This document shows, piece after piece, positions 8,656 to 16,350 of a DNA stretch of 30,655 nt. The DNA comes from Eubacteriales bacterium (GTDB lineage Bacteria; Bacillota_A; Clostridia; Christensenellales; Aristaeellaceae): NCBI GenBank assembly GCA_029974035.1, contig JARKQG010000062.1, forward strand, positions 1 through 30,655, given 5' to 3'. The notes under the pieces are model-generated. The model did not search any database. It had not been told where the DNA came from and saw nothing but the letters and a program-made list of their open reading frames with translations. Position 1 is the first letter of the stretch. Each line of letters starts with the position of its first letter. The translations under genes were made by a program, and so were the position numbers.

Positions 8656-9909
8656 TCAATTTCCTGCGCCCGGCAGCTGCGGACCGCGGGGCGCGAAGGC
8701 CGCCTTCTGCTGCCCCGGCAGGCTGATAGGCCCCAGGCGGTAGGAGAACATGATGGCCGAATTGGGGCAGGCCTTGTAAAACGCCCGCTTGATGCGCTCC
8801 AGCACCATCTTGCCGGTATCGTGGTTGACCAGCGGCAGCAAAAGCGCATACTGGGACGCGCTGAAGTGGGTGATGGTGTCGCCCTTGCGGAGGTTGGTGA
8901 CCAGCGTCTTTTGAAGCGTCTGCATGATGTCGTTCAGCCGCATCGGCTCCATGGGGTTGCTGCCGATGGAGGTGATCATGATCAGCGCGATGAACATGGT
9001 GGAGCCCATGCGCTCAAGGTTGCGCATCTGGAGGTTGTAGATCTCCTTGAACACCGCATATTCGCAGACGAAGGCGCCGCGCTGCGTGCCGTATTCGGTC
9101 AGCTCCTTGCGGATGGCGTCGATGTCCATGTCCAGCGTCTTGCCCGCCTTCAGAATCTGCTTGTAGAATTCCTGGATGGCCTCCGGCGGCTGCATGCCCA
9201 GATATCTCAAGTGCAGGTTGGTGGCGTGCTTGTACTGGATCAGCGCCTCGTTGTTGCGGTTGGTGCGGATCAGCGCGTTCATCAGCGACAGGTGCAGCCG
9301 CTCGTCGAATACGTCCACGTCCAGCGCCAGGCGGCACACGTGGATCATCCGCTCGAAGTCCTTGGCCTCCTTGAGAAGGTCCAGATACCGGTAGACCATC
9401 TTCAGGTACTGGCTGTGCAGGTACACGCTGCGGGAGACCACCCAGTCCTCCTGCTCAAGGCCGGGCAGCAGATCGCCCTGAAACAGCGACAGCATGCGGT
9501 TGAACTTCTGGTGCACCTCGTCGTCCAGCGCCGTCACGTCCGTCAGCTCGGCGATGAGCTTTTCAAACTCCAGCGTGTCCACCGAAATGCCCATATGGGT
9601 GTTGAAGCGGTAGGAGCCCCGCTCGGTGACGATGGCCGTGCCGAAATCCGGCGAAATCTCGTTCAGGATGGTGCGCGTCCGGCTGACCAGCGTTTTGAGC
9701 GCGCCTTCCGGGTTGGAGGACTGCTCGTCCTCCCACAGCACCTCGTACAACTTGAAATTCGGCGCGGACTCCCCGCCCCGCAGCACCAGATACTGCATGA
9801 GCCGCGTGCCTTTTTTGGTTTTTGCCAGCTGCTTTTCGACGCTTCGCTCGTTCACCAGCACGTCGAATTTCCCCAGCATTCTGATGGCAATCTGGTTTTT
9901 GCTCTCCAT
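8656..9909 (-). CDS. BTAD-type (SARP-like) regulator with a degenerate C-terminal GGDEF domain
   Basis: The 417-residue protein starts with an OmpR-like winged helix (about residues 5-95: IRMLGKFDVLVNERSV, LYEVLWEDEQ, LKTLVSRTR). A bacterial transcriptional activation (BTAD) helical repeat domain follows (about 115-255: LFQGDLLPGLEQEDW, CRLALDVDVFDERLHLSLM). The remaining part looks like a GGDEF domain: LRKGDTITHFSASQYALLLP aligns with the usual GDxxxRxGGDEFxxLLP, but the signature is SASQY (350-354), so cyclase activity is not expected. It may sense a nucleotide or a partner protein instead. The start at 9909 has a run of Gs 6 bp upstream. It is the last gene of the pilus-like operon, 28 bp after the PilT-like gene, and may control it. 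Confidence 0.75.
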   Translation of the reverse strand: MESKNQIAIRMLGKFDVLVNERSVEKQLAKTKKGTRLMQYLVLRGGESAPNFKLYEVLWEDEQSSNPEGALKTLVSRTRTILNEISPDFGTAIVTERGSYRFNTHMGISVDTLEFEKLIAELTDVTALDDEVHQKFNRMLSLFQGDLLPGLEQEDWVVSRSVYLHSQYLKMVYRYLDLLKEAKDFERMIHVCRLALDVDVFDERLHLSLMNALIRTNRNNEALIQYKHATNLHLRYLGMQPPEAIQEFYKQILKAGKTLDMDIDAIRKELTEYGTQRGAFVCEYAVFKEIYNLQMRNLERMGSTMFIALIMITSIGSNPMEPMRLNDIMQTLQKTLVTNLRKGDTITHFSASQYALLLPLVNHDTGKMVLERIKRAFYKACPNSAIMFSYRLGPISLPGQQKAAFAPRGPQLPGAGN

Positions 9910-9937
9910 CGGGAGCCCCCCCTTCATCGATGCCGCG

Positions 9938-10993
9938 CTAGATCTTCTTGGCCATAAGATCGGGATTGACCGCATAGGAAAGCGCGTACTCGCGCGTAAT
10001 CTTTTTTTGCCGGTAGAGCCGCAGGATGTCCTCATCCATCGCGATCATGCCCTGGGCGCCGCCGGCGTAGATGGCGTTGTCGATCTGGTGTCCCCTGCCC
10101 TCGCGGATCATGTTGGAAATTGCCGGGTTGACCAGCATGACCTCCATCGCCGGGGCGAGGGCACCGTCCACCGTGGGAATCAACTGCTGTGAAACGACCG
10201 CCAGCAGCACCATTGAAAGCTGTACCCGCACCTGCGTCTGCTGCGCGGCGGGAAACACATCCACAATGCGGTCGATGGTCTTGGCGGCGCCCAGCGTATG
10301 CAGCGATGACAGCAGCAGGTGCCCCGTTTCCGCCGCGGTCAGCGCGGTTTGGATGGTTTCAAAATCCCGCATCTCGCCCAGCAGGATCACGTCCGGCGCC
10401 TGGCGGAGCGAGGCGCGCAGCGCGCCCGCAAAGTCCGTCGTATCCAGCGCGATTTCCCGCTGGCTGACGATGGATTTCCGGTGGGGATGCAGGTATTCGA
10501 TCGGGTCCTCCAGCGTGATGATGTGGCTGGGCGTTTCCCGGTTGATCCGGTCGATCATGCAGGCAAGCGTGGTGGACTTTCCGCTGCCGGCGGGACCGGT
10601 GACCAGGATCATGCCGCGCCGCTTTTCGCACAGATCCAGCACGACCTCCGGAATGCCCAGCGCCCGATAGTCGGGCAGGCCGAAGGGCACCGCCCGCAAT
10701 ACCGCCGCATAGGAGCCGCGCTGCTTGTAGGCGCTGCAGCGAAAGCGGCCCACATCCCGGACGGAGAACGAAAAATCGTCGTCGCCCTTTTCCGCCAGCC
10801 GGATGATCGGCCGCTTGCCGGCCAGCGCGTAGGCGATCTGAATCAGGGCGTCCGTCTCATCCATGCTCAGCTTCCCGTCCATCAGCGGCAAGAGCTGCGT
10901 GCCAACCTTGACCGTCGCGGGCGCACCCGGCACGATGTACACATCCGATCCGCCCTGGTCGACCGCCGTCCTGAGCAAGGCCATTAAATCCAC
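9938..10993 (-). CDS. pilT: PilT-like type IV pilus retraction ATPase
   Basis: The 351-residue cytoplasmic hexameric ATPase family member shows Walker A GPAGSGKST (133-141), the Asp-box ITLEDPIEYLH, Walker B VILLGEMRD (202-210) and the His-box GHLLLSSLHT (224-233). It also has ISNMIREGRGHQI, the counterpart of the AIRNLIRE motif that marks PilT rather than PilB. I choose a GTG start at 10993 because GGGGG (11001-11005) is 7 bp upstream and the protein then begins VDLMALLRTAVDQGGSDVYI like other PilT proteins. An ATG start at 11050 would overlap the upstream gene. No PilB/GspE extension ATPase is present in the window. Confidence 0.88.
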   Translation of the reverse strand: MDLMALLRTAVDQGGSDVYIVPGAPATVKVGTQLLPLMDGKLSMDETDALIQIAYALAGKRPIIRLAEKGDDDFSFSVRDVGRFRCSAYKQRGSYAAVLRAVPFGLPDYRALGIPEVVLDLCEKRRGMILVTGPAGSGKSTTLACMIDRINRETPSHIITLEDPIEYLHPHRKSIVSQREIALDTTDFAGALRASLRQAPDVILLGEMRDFETIQTALTAAETGHLLLSSLHTLGAAKTIDRIVDVFPAAQQTQVRVQLSMVLLAVVSQQLIPTVDGALAPAMEVMLVNPAISNMIREGRGHQIDNAIYAGGAQGMIAMDEDILRLYRQKKITREYALSYAVNPDLMAKKI

Positions 10994-11010
10994 AATCGTT
11001 CCCCCATGCG

Positions 11011-11478
11011 TCAATTGAACAGGTTCATCGGGCCGCTTTCGCCCGACCACAGCTCCCCGCCCGTCAGCTGATAGCGGATCACCGGGCAGCGCTCGCCCGT
11101 CATCGACGGGCGCACGGCCACCGACAGTATGCGCCCGCCGCCGGCGTCCAGCTCAAAGGAGAGGGTTCCTCCGTCGTAGGCCAGCGAAACGCCGTCCAGC
11201 GCGATGCCTGCGATCTGCGCCTGAAACGCCCCGTCATCCGGGGCGGAGGCCGCGGCTTTCGCCACGGCGGCATCCAGCCGCGCGAGCACCCGCTGCGCCT
11301 CGTCCGAGGCGCCGTAGTAGTCCGCGGTCATCTCCACGGTGCGGCCCGTCAGCGCGGCGTCACCCCGGGCGCCGGAGAGCGCCAGAAGCGCCAGCGTCGC
11401 CACGCAAAGCACCACGAAGATGGCGAGCATCGTCGAAGCGCCAATGCCGACCCGGTATTCCTGCTTGGGCCCTTTCAA
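11011..11478 (-). CDS. Single-span pilus-operon protein, function unknown (PilX-like position)
   Basis: The 155-residue protein has a short basic N-terminus (MKGPKQEYRVG), one hydrophobic helix (about 14-37, STMLAIFVVLCVATLALLAL) and an Ala-rich, probably extracytoplasmic domain. There is no cysteine-based anchor and no G-FTxxE prepilin cleavage motif. It overlaps the upstream pilin-like gene by 4 bp (ATGA), so it is translationally coupled. By position it resembles minor pilin or assembly proteins of type IV pilus operons. I do not recognise a specific family. Confidence 0.65.
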   Translation of the reverse strand: MKGPKQEYRVGIGASTMLAIFVVLCVATLALLALSGARGDAALTGRTVEMTADYYGASDEAQRVLARLDAAVAKAAASAPDDGAFQAQIAGIALDGVSLAYDGGTLSFELDAGGGRILSVAVRPSMTGERCPVIRYQLTGGELWSGESGPMNLFN

Positions 11479-11867
11479 GGGGACACCTCCCCCGGCACAT
11501 ACCGGCTGGCCGGCAGTTCCACCAGCGGATCGTCTCCAAGGGAGACGCTGAGGCGGATATCGTACAGCGTGCCCGCGCCGGTTTCCTCCGGCGCCACGCG
11601 GACCCGGAGGCTATAACCGTCCTGCTCCATCGCGTAGCCGTCCACGTCCTTCCGGGCGCTTTCGTCAAGCAGCGCCACCGGGTCCTCCGCGTCGGCGATG
11701 CGCTCCGCCCAGCTCTGGGCGATGAACAGCGCGTCCGTGGTGCGGCGGCTGTCGACGCTGGTTTTGTAGGCCCGCGCCAGCACGCCCGTGCCAATGACCG
11801 CCGACACCGCAAAAAATGCCAGCGTGATCAGAAGCTCCAGCAGCACCAGATTGCCCTTATAGCGCAT
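11475..11867 (-). CDS. Pilin-like protein with an offset prepilin motif
   Basis: The 130-residue protein begins MRYKGNLVLLELLITLAFFA, close to a class III prepilin N-terminus. The glutamate sits six residues after the glycine where canonical prepilins have it at the fifth. The helix continues to about residue 32 and is followed by ALFIAQSWAERIAD, reminiscent of GspI/PilV-type minor pseudopilins. It is likely a minor subunit of the pilus-like structure, either processed atypically or not processed. No prepilin peptidase gene is in the window. Its start overlaps the upstream gene by 11 bp and its stop overlaps the downstream start. Confidence 0.7.
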   Translation of the reverse strand: MRYKGNLVLLELLITLAFFAVSAVIGTGVLARAYKTSVDSRRTTDALFIAQSWAERIADAEDPVALLDESARKDVDGYAMEQDGYSLRVRVAPEETGAGTLYDIRLSVSLGDDPLVELPASRYVPGEVSP

Positions 11868-12360
11868 CCCGCCCGCCCCCTTCCCCGGCGCGAAGCGCCA
11901 CCGAGGTCACGGCCTCGGTGCCGTCGGACAGCGCGGCCCGAAGGGTGATCAGGTCGCCCGAGCGCTCAAAGCGAAAGCCCGGCAGCGCCGTGATGGCCTC
12001 GCCATCCTCGGGGCTGAAGGGCAGGCCGGCCTCGCAGAACTGCTCCCGGAGGCTGCCGTCCGAGTAGTAGATGCGGGTTTCGTACCGCTCGCCGTCGATG
12101 TCCTCCGCAATTACCAGCAGCGCTTCGCCCCCCTGCGTCCGCAGGGTCACGGCGCTCCGGTCGCCGGAAGCGCGCAGCTTCCCGCTGACATAGCCCAGCG
12201 CGATCCGCTTCTCGCTGGACAGCTGCGCGGAGGTGGCCATCCCGCGGTAGGACTGAACCCCGGAAACGACAATCGCCAGCGCAAACAGCGCAAACAGCCC
12301 GATCAGCACAAAGGTGAACAGGCCGCTGATGCTGTGGTGGATGCGCCTCGCGCCGCTCAT
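11857..12360 (-). CDS. Single-span protein resembling the DUF4860 family
   Basis: The 167-residue protein has the N-terminal pattern HHSISGLFTFVLIGLFALFALAIVVSGVQSYRG, one membrane helix (about 10-33), then a soluble domain (SEKRIALGYVSGKLRASGDR, YYSDGSLREQFCEAG). From memory this resembles DUF4860 proteins found in clostridial pilus-like operons; no search was run. The N-terminus lacks the prepilin glutamate. It overlaps both neighbours (12357-12360 and 11857-11867), showing tight coupling within the operon. Confidence 0.6.
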   Translation of the reverse strand: MSGARRIHHSISGLFTFVLIGLFALFALAIVVSGVQSYRGMATSAQLSSEKRIALGYVSGKLRASGDRSAVTLRTQGGEALLVIAEDIDGERYETRIYYSDGSLREQFCEAGLPFSPEDGEAITALPGFRFERSGDLITLRAALSDGTEAVTSVALRAGEGGGRDAL

Positions 12361-12689
12361 GCGCCCTCATCCCTTCTGAAGATCGAAACCGTCGGCATCA
12401 CGTTGGAGGCAAACGCGTCGTAGGATACGATATAGCGTTCGTCGTCAAAGCTCAGCGCATAGTGCTCCTCCAGGTATTCCAGCGACGGAGGATACTGCCC
12501 CTCCGTGGCGTAGCAGGTGATCATGGCGCGCCGGACGGCCTCCCGGAGCTGGGCCGCCTGCTCGACCCCGGTGCGCGCGTCCGCCGCCGAGATCAGCCAC
12601 ATGAACACGCCAGCAATCGCCATCAGCGCCGCCAGCGACACGATAAGGCCGCGAAACCCCGCCAGCCTTTTCTTCTCATAAAGATGCAT
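12357..12689 (-). CDS. Small pilin-like membrane protein, function unknown
   Basis: The 110-residue protein has one N-terminal membrane helix (about 13-34, GLIVSLAALMAIAGVFMWLI). A segment then follows that reads like a shortened pseudopilin head (LREAVRRAMITCYATEGQYPPSLEYLEEHY, here in two adjoining parts), where an amphipathic helix leads into a YPPSLEYL loop as in GspG-like pilins. The canonical G-FTxxE site is absent. The start is 4 bp after the GspF/PilC gene. It may be the major subunit, since it is the first small protein after the platform gene, but this is inference. Confidence 0.6.
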   Translation of the reverse strand: MHLYEKKRLAGFRGLIVSLAALMAIAGVFMWLISAADARTGVEQAAQLREAVRRAMITCYATEGQYPPSLEYLEEHYALSFDDERYIVSYDAFASNVMPTVSIFRRDEGA

Positions 12690-12693
12690 CGCG

Positions 12694-13743
12694 CTACCCC
12701 ATGGATGACATCAGGCTGGCCAGCGGCAGCATGACCGACAGCAAAATGCCGCCGATGACGATGGAGAGCACCGCCACCAGCGTCGGCTCGATGGCCGACA
12801 CCAGGCGGCGGATGCCGTCGTCCACATCGCTTTGGTACTGTTCCGCCAACCGCTGCATCACCGTCTCGGTCTGCCCGGCCACAAAACCCACCCGGATCAT
12901 CTTTCCGTGAATGGGCTCGAAGATCTTCGCCCCCTCCACGGCGTCCGCAAAGGACGCGCCGGAACCCATCCGCGTCCGAATGTCCTCAACCTTTCTGCGG
13001 GCGCCCTCGTCGCCCATCACGCCCGGCAGCAGCGCCATCGCCTCGTCCAGCGGAAAGCCGCTGCCCAAGAGCATCGCCATCACCGACGCGAAGCGCCCGG
13101 CGGAGAGCTTGTCCTCAATGGTGCGAAGCGGCGGAAACAGGCGCCTCAGCGTGCGCATCACCGCCTCGCGGCGGCCCGTTTTGATAAGCAGCGCCACCAC
13201 CAGCACCGCCAGCAGGACGAGCGCCGTCAAAATCAGCACAAAGGCGCCCGCCCCCATGCCCGCGTTCATCCGCGCGGCGGCGGAGGCGGAAAGATCGCCG
13301 CCCAGGTTTCTCAGCACTTCGGAGAACATCGGCAGCACCTGCACCAGCAGCACCACCACCACCACGGCCATCAGCCCCACCATCAAAAGCGGATACGTGA
13401 CCGCGCTGATCATGGTGGCGCGTACCTGGGCCTCCCGCTGATAGTAGTCCGAAAGCCCCTGCATCACGCGCTCCAGCGTGCCCGCCCGTTCGCCAATCTG
13501 CACCATTTCCACCATGTAGGGCGGAAAAATATCCAACGAGCGCACGGCCTCGTACAGTGAGCCGGTCCGCTCCATCGTCTCATTCAGCCGGGAAAAGCTG
13601 TCGCCGTAGCGCGTGGCCGCATAGTTCTGGCAGAGTGCTGCAATGCCGTCATAAAGCGGAATGCCGCTTTTGAGCAGCAGCGCCACCTGCTCGCAGAACA
13701 GCGCGGTTTCGTCCGCCGGCAGATACCGGGTACGATTGGCCAT
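12694..13743 (-). CDS. Type II secretion/type IV pilus platform protein (GspF/PilC family)
   Basis: The 349-residue inner-membrane protein has the duplicated GspF domain. The first copy begins ETALFCEQVALLLKSGIPLYDGI and the second SAGRFASVMAMLLGSGFPLDEAM, each followed by a GERAGTLE or GFVAGQTE element. Membrane helices lie at about 117-140, 166-190 and 320-345. The protein forms the platform on which the cytoplasmic ATPase acts. It lies 20 bp after the transglutaminase-like gene. It is about 50 residues shorter at the N-terminus than many PilC proteins, which usually carry an additional leading segment. Confidence 0.9.
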   Translation of the reverse strand: MANRTRYLPADETALFCEQVALLLKSGIPLYDGIAALCQNYAATRYGDSFSRLNETMERTGSLYEAVRSLDIFPPYMVEMVQIGERAGTLERVMQGLSDYYQREAQVRATMISAVTYPLLMVGLMAVVVVVLLVQVLPMFSEVLRNLGGDLSASAAARMNAGMGAGAFVLILTALVLLAVLVVALLIKTGRREAVMRTLRRLFPPLRTIEDKLSAGRFASVMAMLLGSGFPLDEAMALLPGVMGDEGARRKVEDIRTRMGSGASFADAVEGAKIFEPIHGKMIRVGFVAGQTETVMQRLAEQYQSDVDDGIRRLVSAIEPTLVAVLSIVIGGILLSVMLPLASLMSSMG

Positions 13744-13763
13744 CGTCCTTCCCCCATCCCTCG

Positions 13764-14591
13764 TCAGTAGACCCGCTCATCCGTGTAGGTGACAACCTTG
13801 AGCCCGGTCGCCATGCTGGTCGTATCGTACAGCACCCATTTGCCGTCCACCAGGACGTTGTTCCAGGCGTGGTAGTAGGTGTCCGCATACCCGATGACCA
13901 GCGTGCATTGAACGCCCTGCACCCGCAGCATGCAGGCCACCAGCGCGGCGTAATCAAAGCAAATGCCCTTTTTGCTGGACAGGGTTTCGTCCACGTCGGG
14001 CAAATAGCCGCTCTCGACGATCCTGGCCTTGATGTGGTCGTAGAGCACCGTGCCGGAAACAAAATCGATGACCGCCTTGACCTTGTCCGCGTCGCTCGTC
14101 AGCGCGGCGCACAGTTCCTGGGACTTTTGAACCGCCGCGCTCGTGGCGCTGTAATGCACGTACTGGTTCGGGTACAGCGCAAAGCCAAACTCGTCGGACA
14201 TGTCCGCCTTGATCTTCTTCGAGTAGAGCTGCGCATACTGGCTGCCCTTGACCCGCCGGAACACCGTCACCTGGTAGGTTCCGCCGCCCGATTGCAGCGG
14301 AAAGGTTTCATAATCGCCCTGATTCAGATCGTATGTGTAGGTTGCTGAGCCTTTGACGATGCGCATCTTGAGCTTGTTCTTGTTGCTTGCCTTGACCATC
14401 AAGTAACCATCCGAGGCATTGCTCGCATCTATGACTACGCCGGAGCCCTTGTAAACGGTAGCTCCGGGCGCTTCCGGAAAATTCGCATTGGTTACATCTG
14501 CGAGAAATGCGTACAAGGAAACAATGAGAAGCCCTACGATCAGCGTAATGGCCGCCACGGTCTGGTACGCGGTTCTCTGACCTCTTCTCAT
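13764..14591 (-). CDS. Membrane-anchored transglutaminase-like protein
   Basis: The 275-residue product has one N-terminal membrane segment (about 11-31, TVAAITLIVGLLIVSLYAFLA). A beta-rich region follows (about 45-140), then a transglutaminase-like papain-fold domain with a complete triad: Cys211 in KKGICFDYAALVACMLR, His241 in YYHAWNNV and Asp256 in WVLYDTT. Such domains act as cysteine peptidases or as acyl-transfer enzymes, here probably outside the cell. It is the first gene of the pilus-like operon, directly after a promoter, with GGAGG upstream of the ATG. A role in trimming or cross-linking the pilus-like structure is possible but unproven. Confidence 0.8.
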   Translation of the reverse strand: MRRGQRTAYQTVAAITLIVGLLIVSLYAFLADVTNANFPEAPGATVYKGSGVVIDASNASDGYLMVKASNKNKLKMRIVKGSATYTYDLNQGDYETFPLQSGGGTYQVTVFRRVKGSQYAQLYSKKIKADMSDEFGFALYPNQYVHYSATSAAVQKSQELCAALTSDADKVKAVIDFVSGTVLYDHIKARIVESGYLPDVDETLSSKKGICFDYAALVACMLRVQGVQCTLVIGYADTYYHAWNNVLVDGKWVLYDTTSMATGLKVVTYTDERVY

Positions 14592-14643
14592 TCCGCGCGC
14601 GGCCTCCGTCCTGTCAGATACTCCTCCATGTAACCTATACGGT

Positions 14644-14672
14644 ATTATATCAGCAAATCATGTGTGGCGCAA
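14644..14672 (-). promoter_or_regulatory. Promoter of the pilus-like operon
   Basis: On the minus strand, TTGCGC (14672-14667) and a perfect TATAAT (14649-14644) are 17 bp apart. This lies between the aroQ stop and the transglutaminase start. No intrinsic terminator is visible after aroQ, so read-through from the aro operon is also possible. Confidence 0.7.
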
Positions 14673-14679
14673 TGCCCTT

Positions 14680-15120
14680 TCACGCGCGCATGTCACGCCC
14701 GGCGCTCAAAATCTTCATCGCGTCGATATACCCCTGAAAGCCGCGCCCGGCAATCCTGGCTTTGCAGGCGGCGGTTACGTAGGAATGGCGGCGGAACGCC
14801 TCCCGGGCGTCCACGTCGGAGATGTGCACCTCGACGGCGGGCAGGTTTACCGCCTTCAGCGCGTCCAGAATGGCCACGGACGTATGGGTGTAGGCGGCGG
14901 GATTGATGACGATGGCGTCGAAGGCGCCCAGCGCCGCCTGGATCTCGTCCACGATGGCGCCCTCGTGGTTGGACTGAAAGCACTTGACCTCGACGCCCAG
15001 GGTCAGGGCGGCGTCCTCGATCTCCGCCACCAGGTCGCCGTAGGTCTTCGCGCCGTAGATGTGCTTCTCCCGCACGCCCAGCATGTTGAGATTTGGCCCG
15101 TTGATCACCAGAATTCTCAT
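14680..15120 (-). CDS. aroQ: 3-dehydroquinate dehydratase, type II
   Basis: The 146-residue enzyme dehydrates 3-dehydroquinate to 3-dehydroshikimate, step three of the shikimate pathway. Type II features are clear: INGPNLNMLG at the N-terminus, the Tyr of the flexible loop (HIYGAKTYGDL), NHEGAIVDEI, the NPAAYTHTSVAI active-site strand, and EVHISD. Its length fits the dodecameric type II family, not the larger type I AroD. It overlaps the aroE::aroK start region by 4 bp and is the last gene of the aro operon. Confidence 0.95.
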   Translation of the reverse strand: MRILVINGPNLNMLGVREKHIYGAKTYGDLVAEIEDAALTLGVEVKCFQSNHEGAIVDEIQAALGAFDAIVINPAAYTHTSVAILDALKAVNLPAVEVHISDVDAREAFRRHSYVTAACKARIAGRGFQGYIDAMKILSAGRDMRA

Positions 15121-16349
15121 GAACGCACCGCCTCCCGGAATAATCGGATGACCTGATCGGCCGTTTCCTCCGGCCGCGAAAGGAGCGGGACCAAAGTGTC
15201 CCGGGCGGCGCGGTAGAGGGGCGCGCGCACCCGGTGCATATGCTCCAGCGCCGCCGGCCCCACGGAGAGGGGCCGGCCGCCGGTGGCCAGTTCCCCCAGC
15301 GGGCGCTCCAGCTGCACGACAAAGGCGTTCGCCCGAAGCAGCGCGCGGTTTTCCGCGCTGAGCACCGCGCCGCCGCCGGTGGCGATCACCGCGGCGCGCT
15401 CAAGGGCCGCCTCGCCAAGCATTTGGGCCTCCAGTTCCCGAAAGCGCGCCTCGCCCCACCGCCGGAAGATCTCCGGAATCGGCCCGTGGCGCGCCTCAAT
15501 CATCTGATCCAGATCAAAAAGGGGGCGCCCCAGCCTTTGGGCCACCACGCGGGCGACGGTGGACTTTCCGGAGCCCGGCATGCCGACAAAGGCGATGGAG
15601 CGGGTTTGGCGGGCCAGCCAGCCGAGGGTTTCCGCCACGCGGCCCGGCTCCACCGGCGCCCCCAGAAAGCGCCGCGCGCTGCCCGCCGCCTGGTGCACCA
15701 GCATGCCCAGCCCCCCCGCCGTTTGGAGCCCCGCGCCCTGGGCGCGCTGCAAAAGCCGCGTGCGGGCGGGGTTGTAGATCACGTCGGCGACGCCCGTAAG
15801 GCCCGAAATCCGCTCCGGCTCTACCGGGCAATCCGCCAGCGCGGGGTGCATGCCCACCGGCGTGGCGTTTAGGAGAAAATCCGCCCGGAGATCGTAGACC
15901 GCGCGATAGTCCACCGCGCCGCGCCGGGAAACGGGGATCACCCGCGCGCCGAGATCGGAAAGGGCACAGGCGGCGGTTTTGCCGGTGCCGCCGGTGGCGC
16001 CCAGGATGAGCGCGTCCTTTCCTTTAAGATCGAAGCCCTCCAGCATCTTTTTCACGCCGTAGATGTCGGTGTTATCGCCGGTCAGCGCGCCGTCCGCGTC
16101 AAAATAGAGCGTGTTGACCGCGCCGATCCGCGCGGCCTCGTCCGTCAGCCGGTCGCAGAAGGGAATCACCGCCTGCTTGAAGGGGATGGTCACATTGAGC
16201 CCGAGAAAGCCCCGGCCGCGGAGGAAGCCCTCCAGCTCCTCCGGCGGAAGCTCAATCAGGCGGTACTCGCATCCGTACATCCGCTCGTGGATCAGCTTGG
16301 AATAGCTGTGGCCCAGCCTGCCGCCCAGAAGCCCGTAGAAGCCGGCCAT
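15117..16349 (-). CDS. aroE-aroK: Fused shikimate dehydrogenase-shikimate kinase
   Basis: The 410-residue protein joins two consecutive pathway enzymes. Residues 1 to about 245 are shikimate dehydrogenase: GLLGGRLGHSYSKLIHE for substrate binding, NVTIPFKQAV with the catalytic Lys, GAVNTLYF, GDNTDIYGV and the Rossmann glycine motif LGATGGTGKTA. Residues from about 250 are shikimate kinase: Walker A GMPGSGKST, FDLDQMIEARHG with the Mg/shikimate-binding DxD-like element, FRELEAQML, ATGGGAVL, and the LID region GRPLSVG. The product would take 3-dehydroshikimate to shikimate 3-phosphate. There is no stop or frameshift between the parts, so the fusion looks genuine. It lies 1 bp after pheA. Confidence 0.93.
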   Translation of the reverse strand: MAGFYGLLGGRLGHSYSKLIHERMYGCEYRLIELPPEELEGFLRGRGFLGLNVTIPFKQAVIPFCDRLTDEAARIGAVNTLYFDADGALTGDNTDIYGVKKMLEGFDLKGKDALILGATGGTGKTAACALSDLGARVIPVSRRGAVDYRAVYDLRADFLLNATPVGMHPALADCPVEPERISGLTGVADVIYNPARTRLLQRAQGAGLQTAGGLGMLVHQAAGSARRFLGAPVEPGRVAETLGWLARQTRSIAFVGMPGSGKSTVARVVAQRLGRPLFDLDQMIEARHGPIPEIFRRWGEARFRELEAQMLGEAALERAAVIATGGGAVLSAENRALLRANAFVVQLERPLGELATGGRPLSVGPAALEHMHRVRAPLYRAARDTLVPLLSRPEETADQVIRLFREAVRS

Positions 16350-16350
16350 G

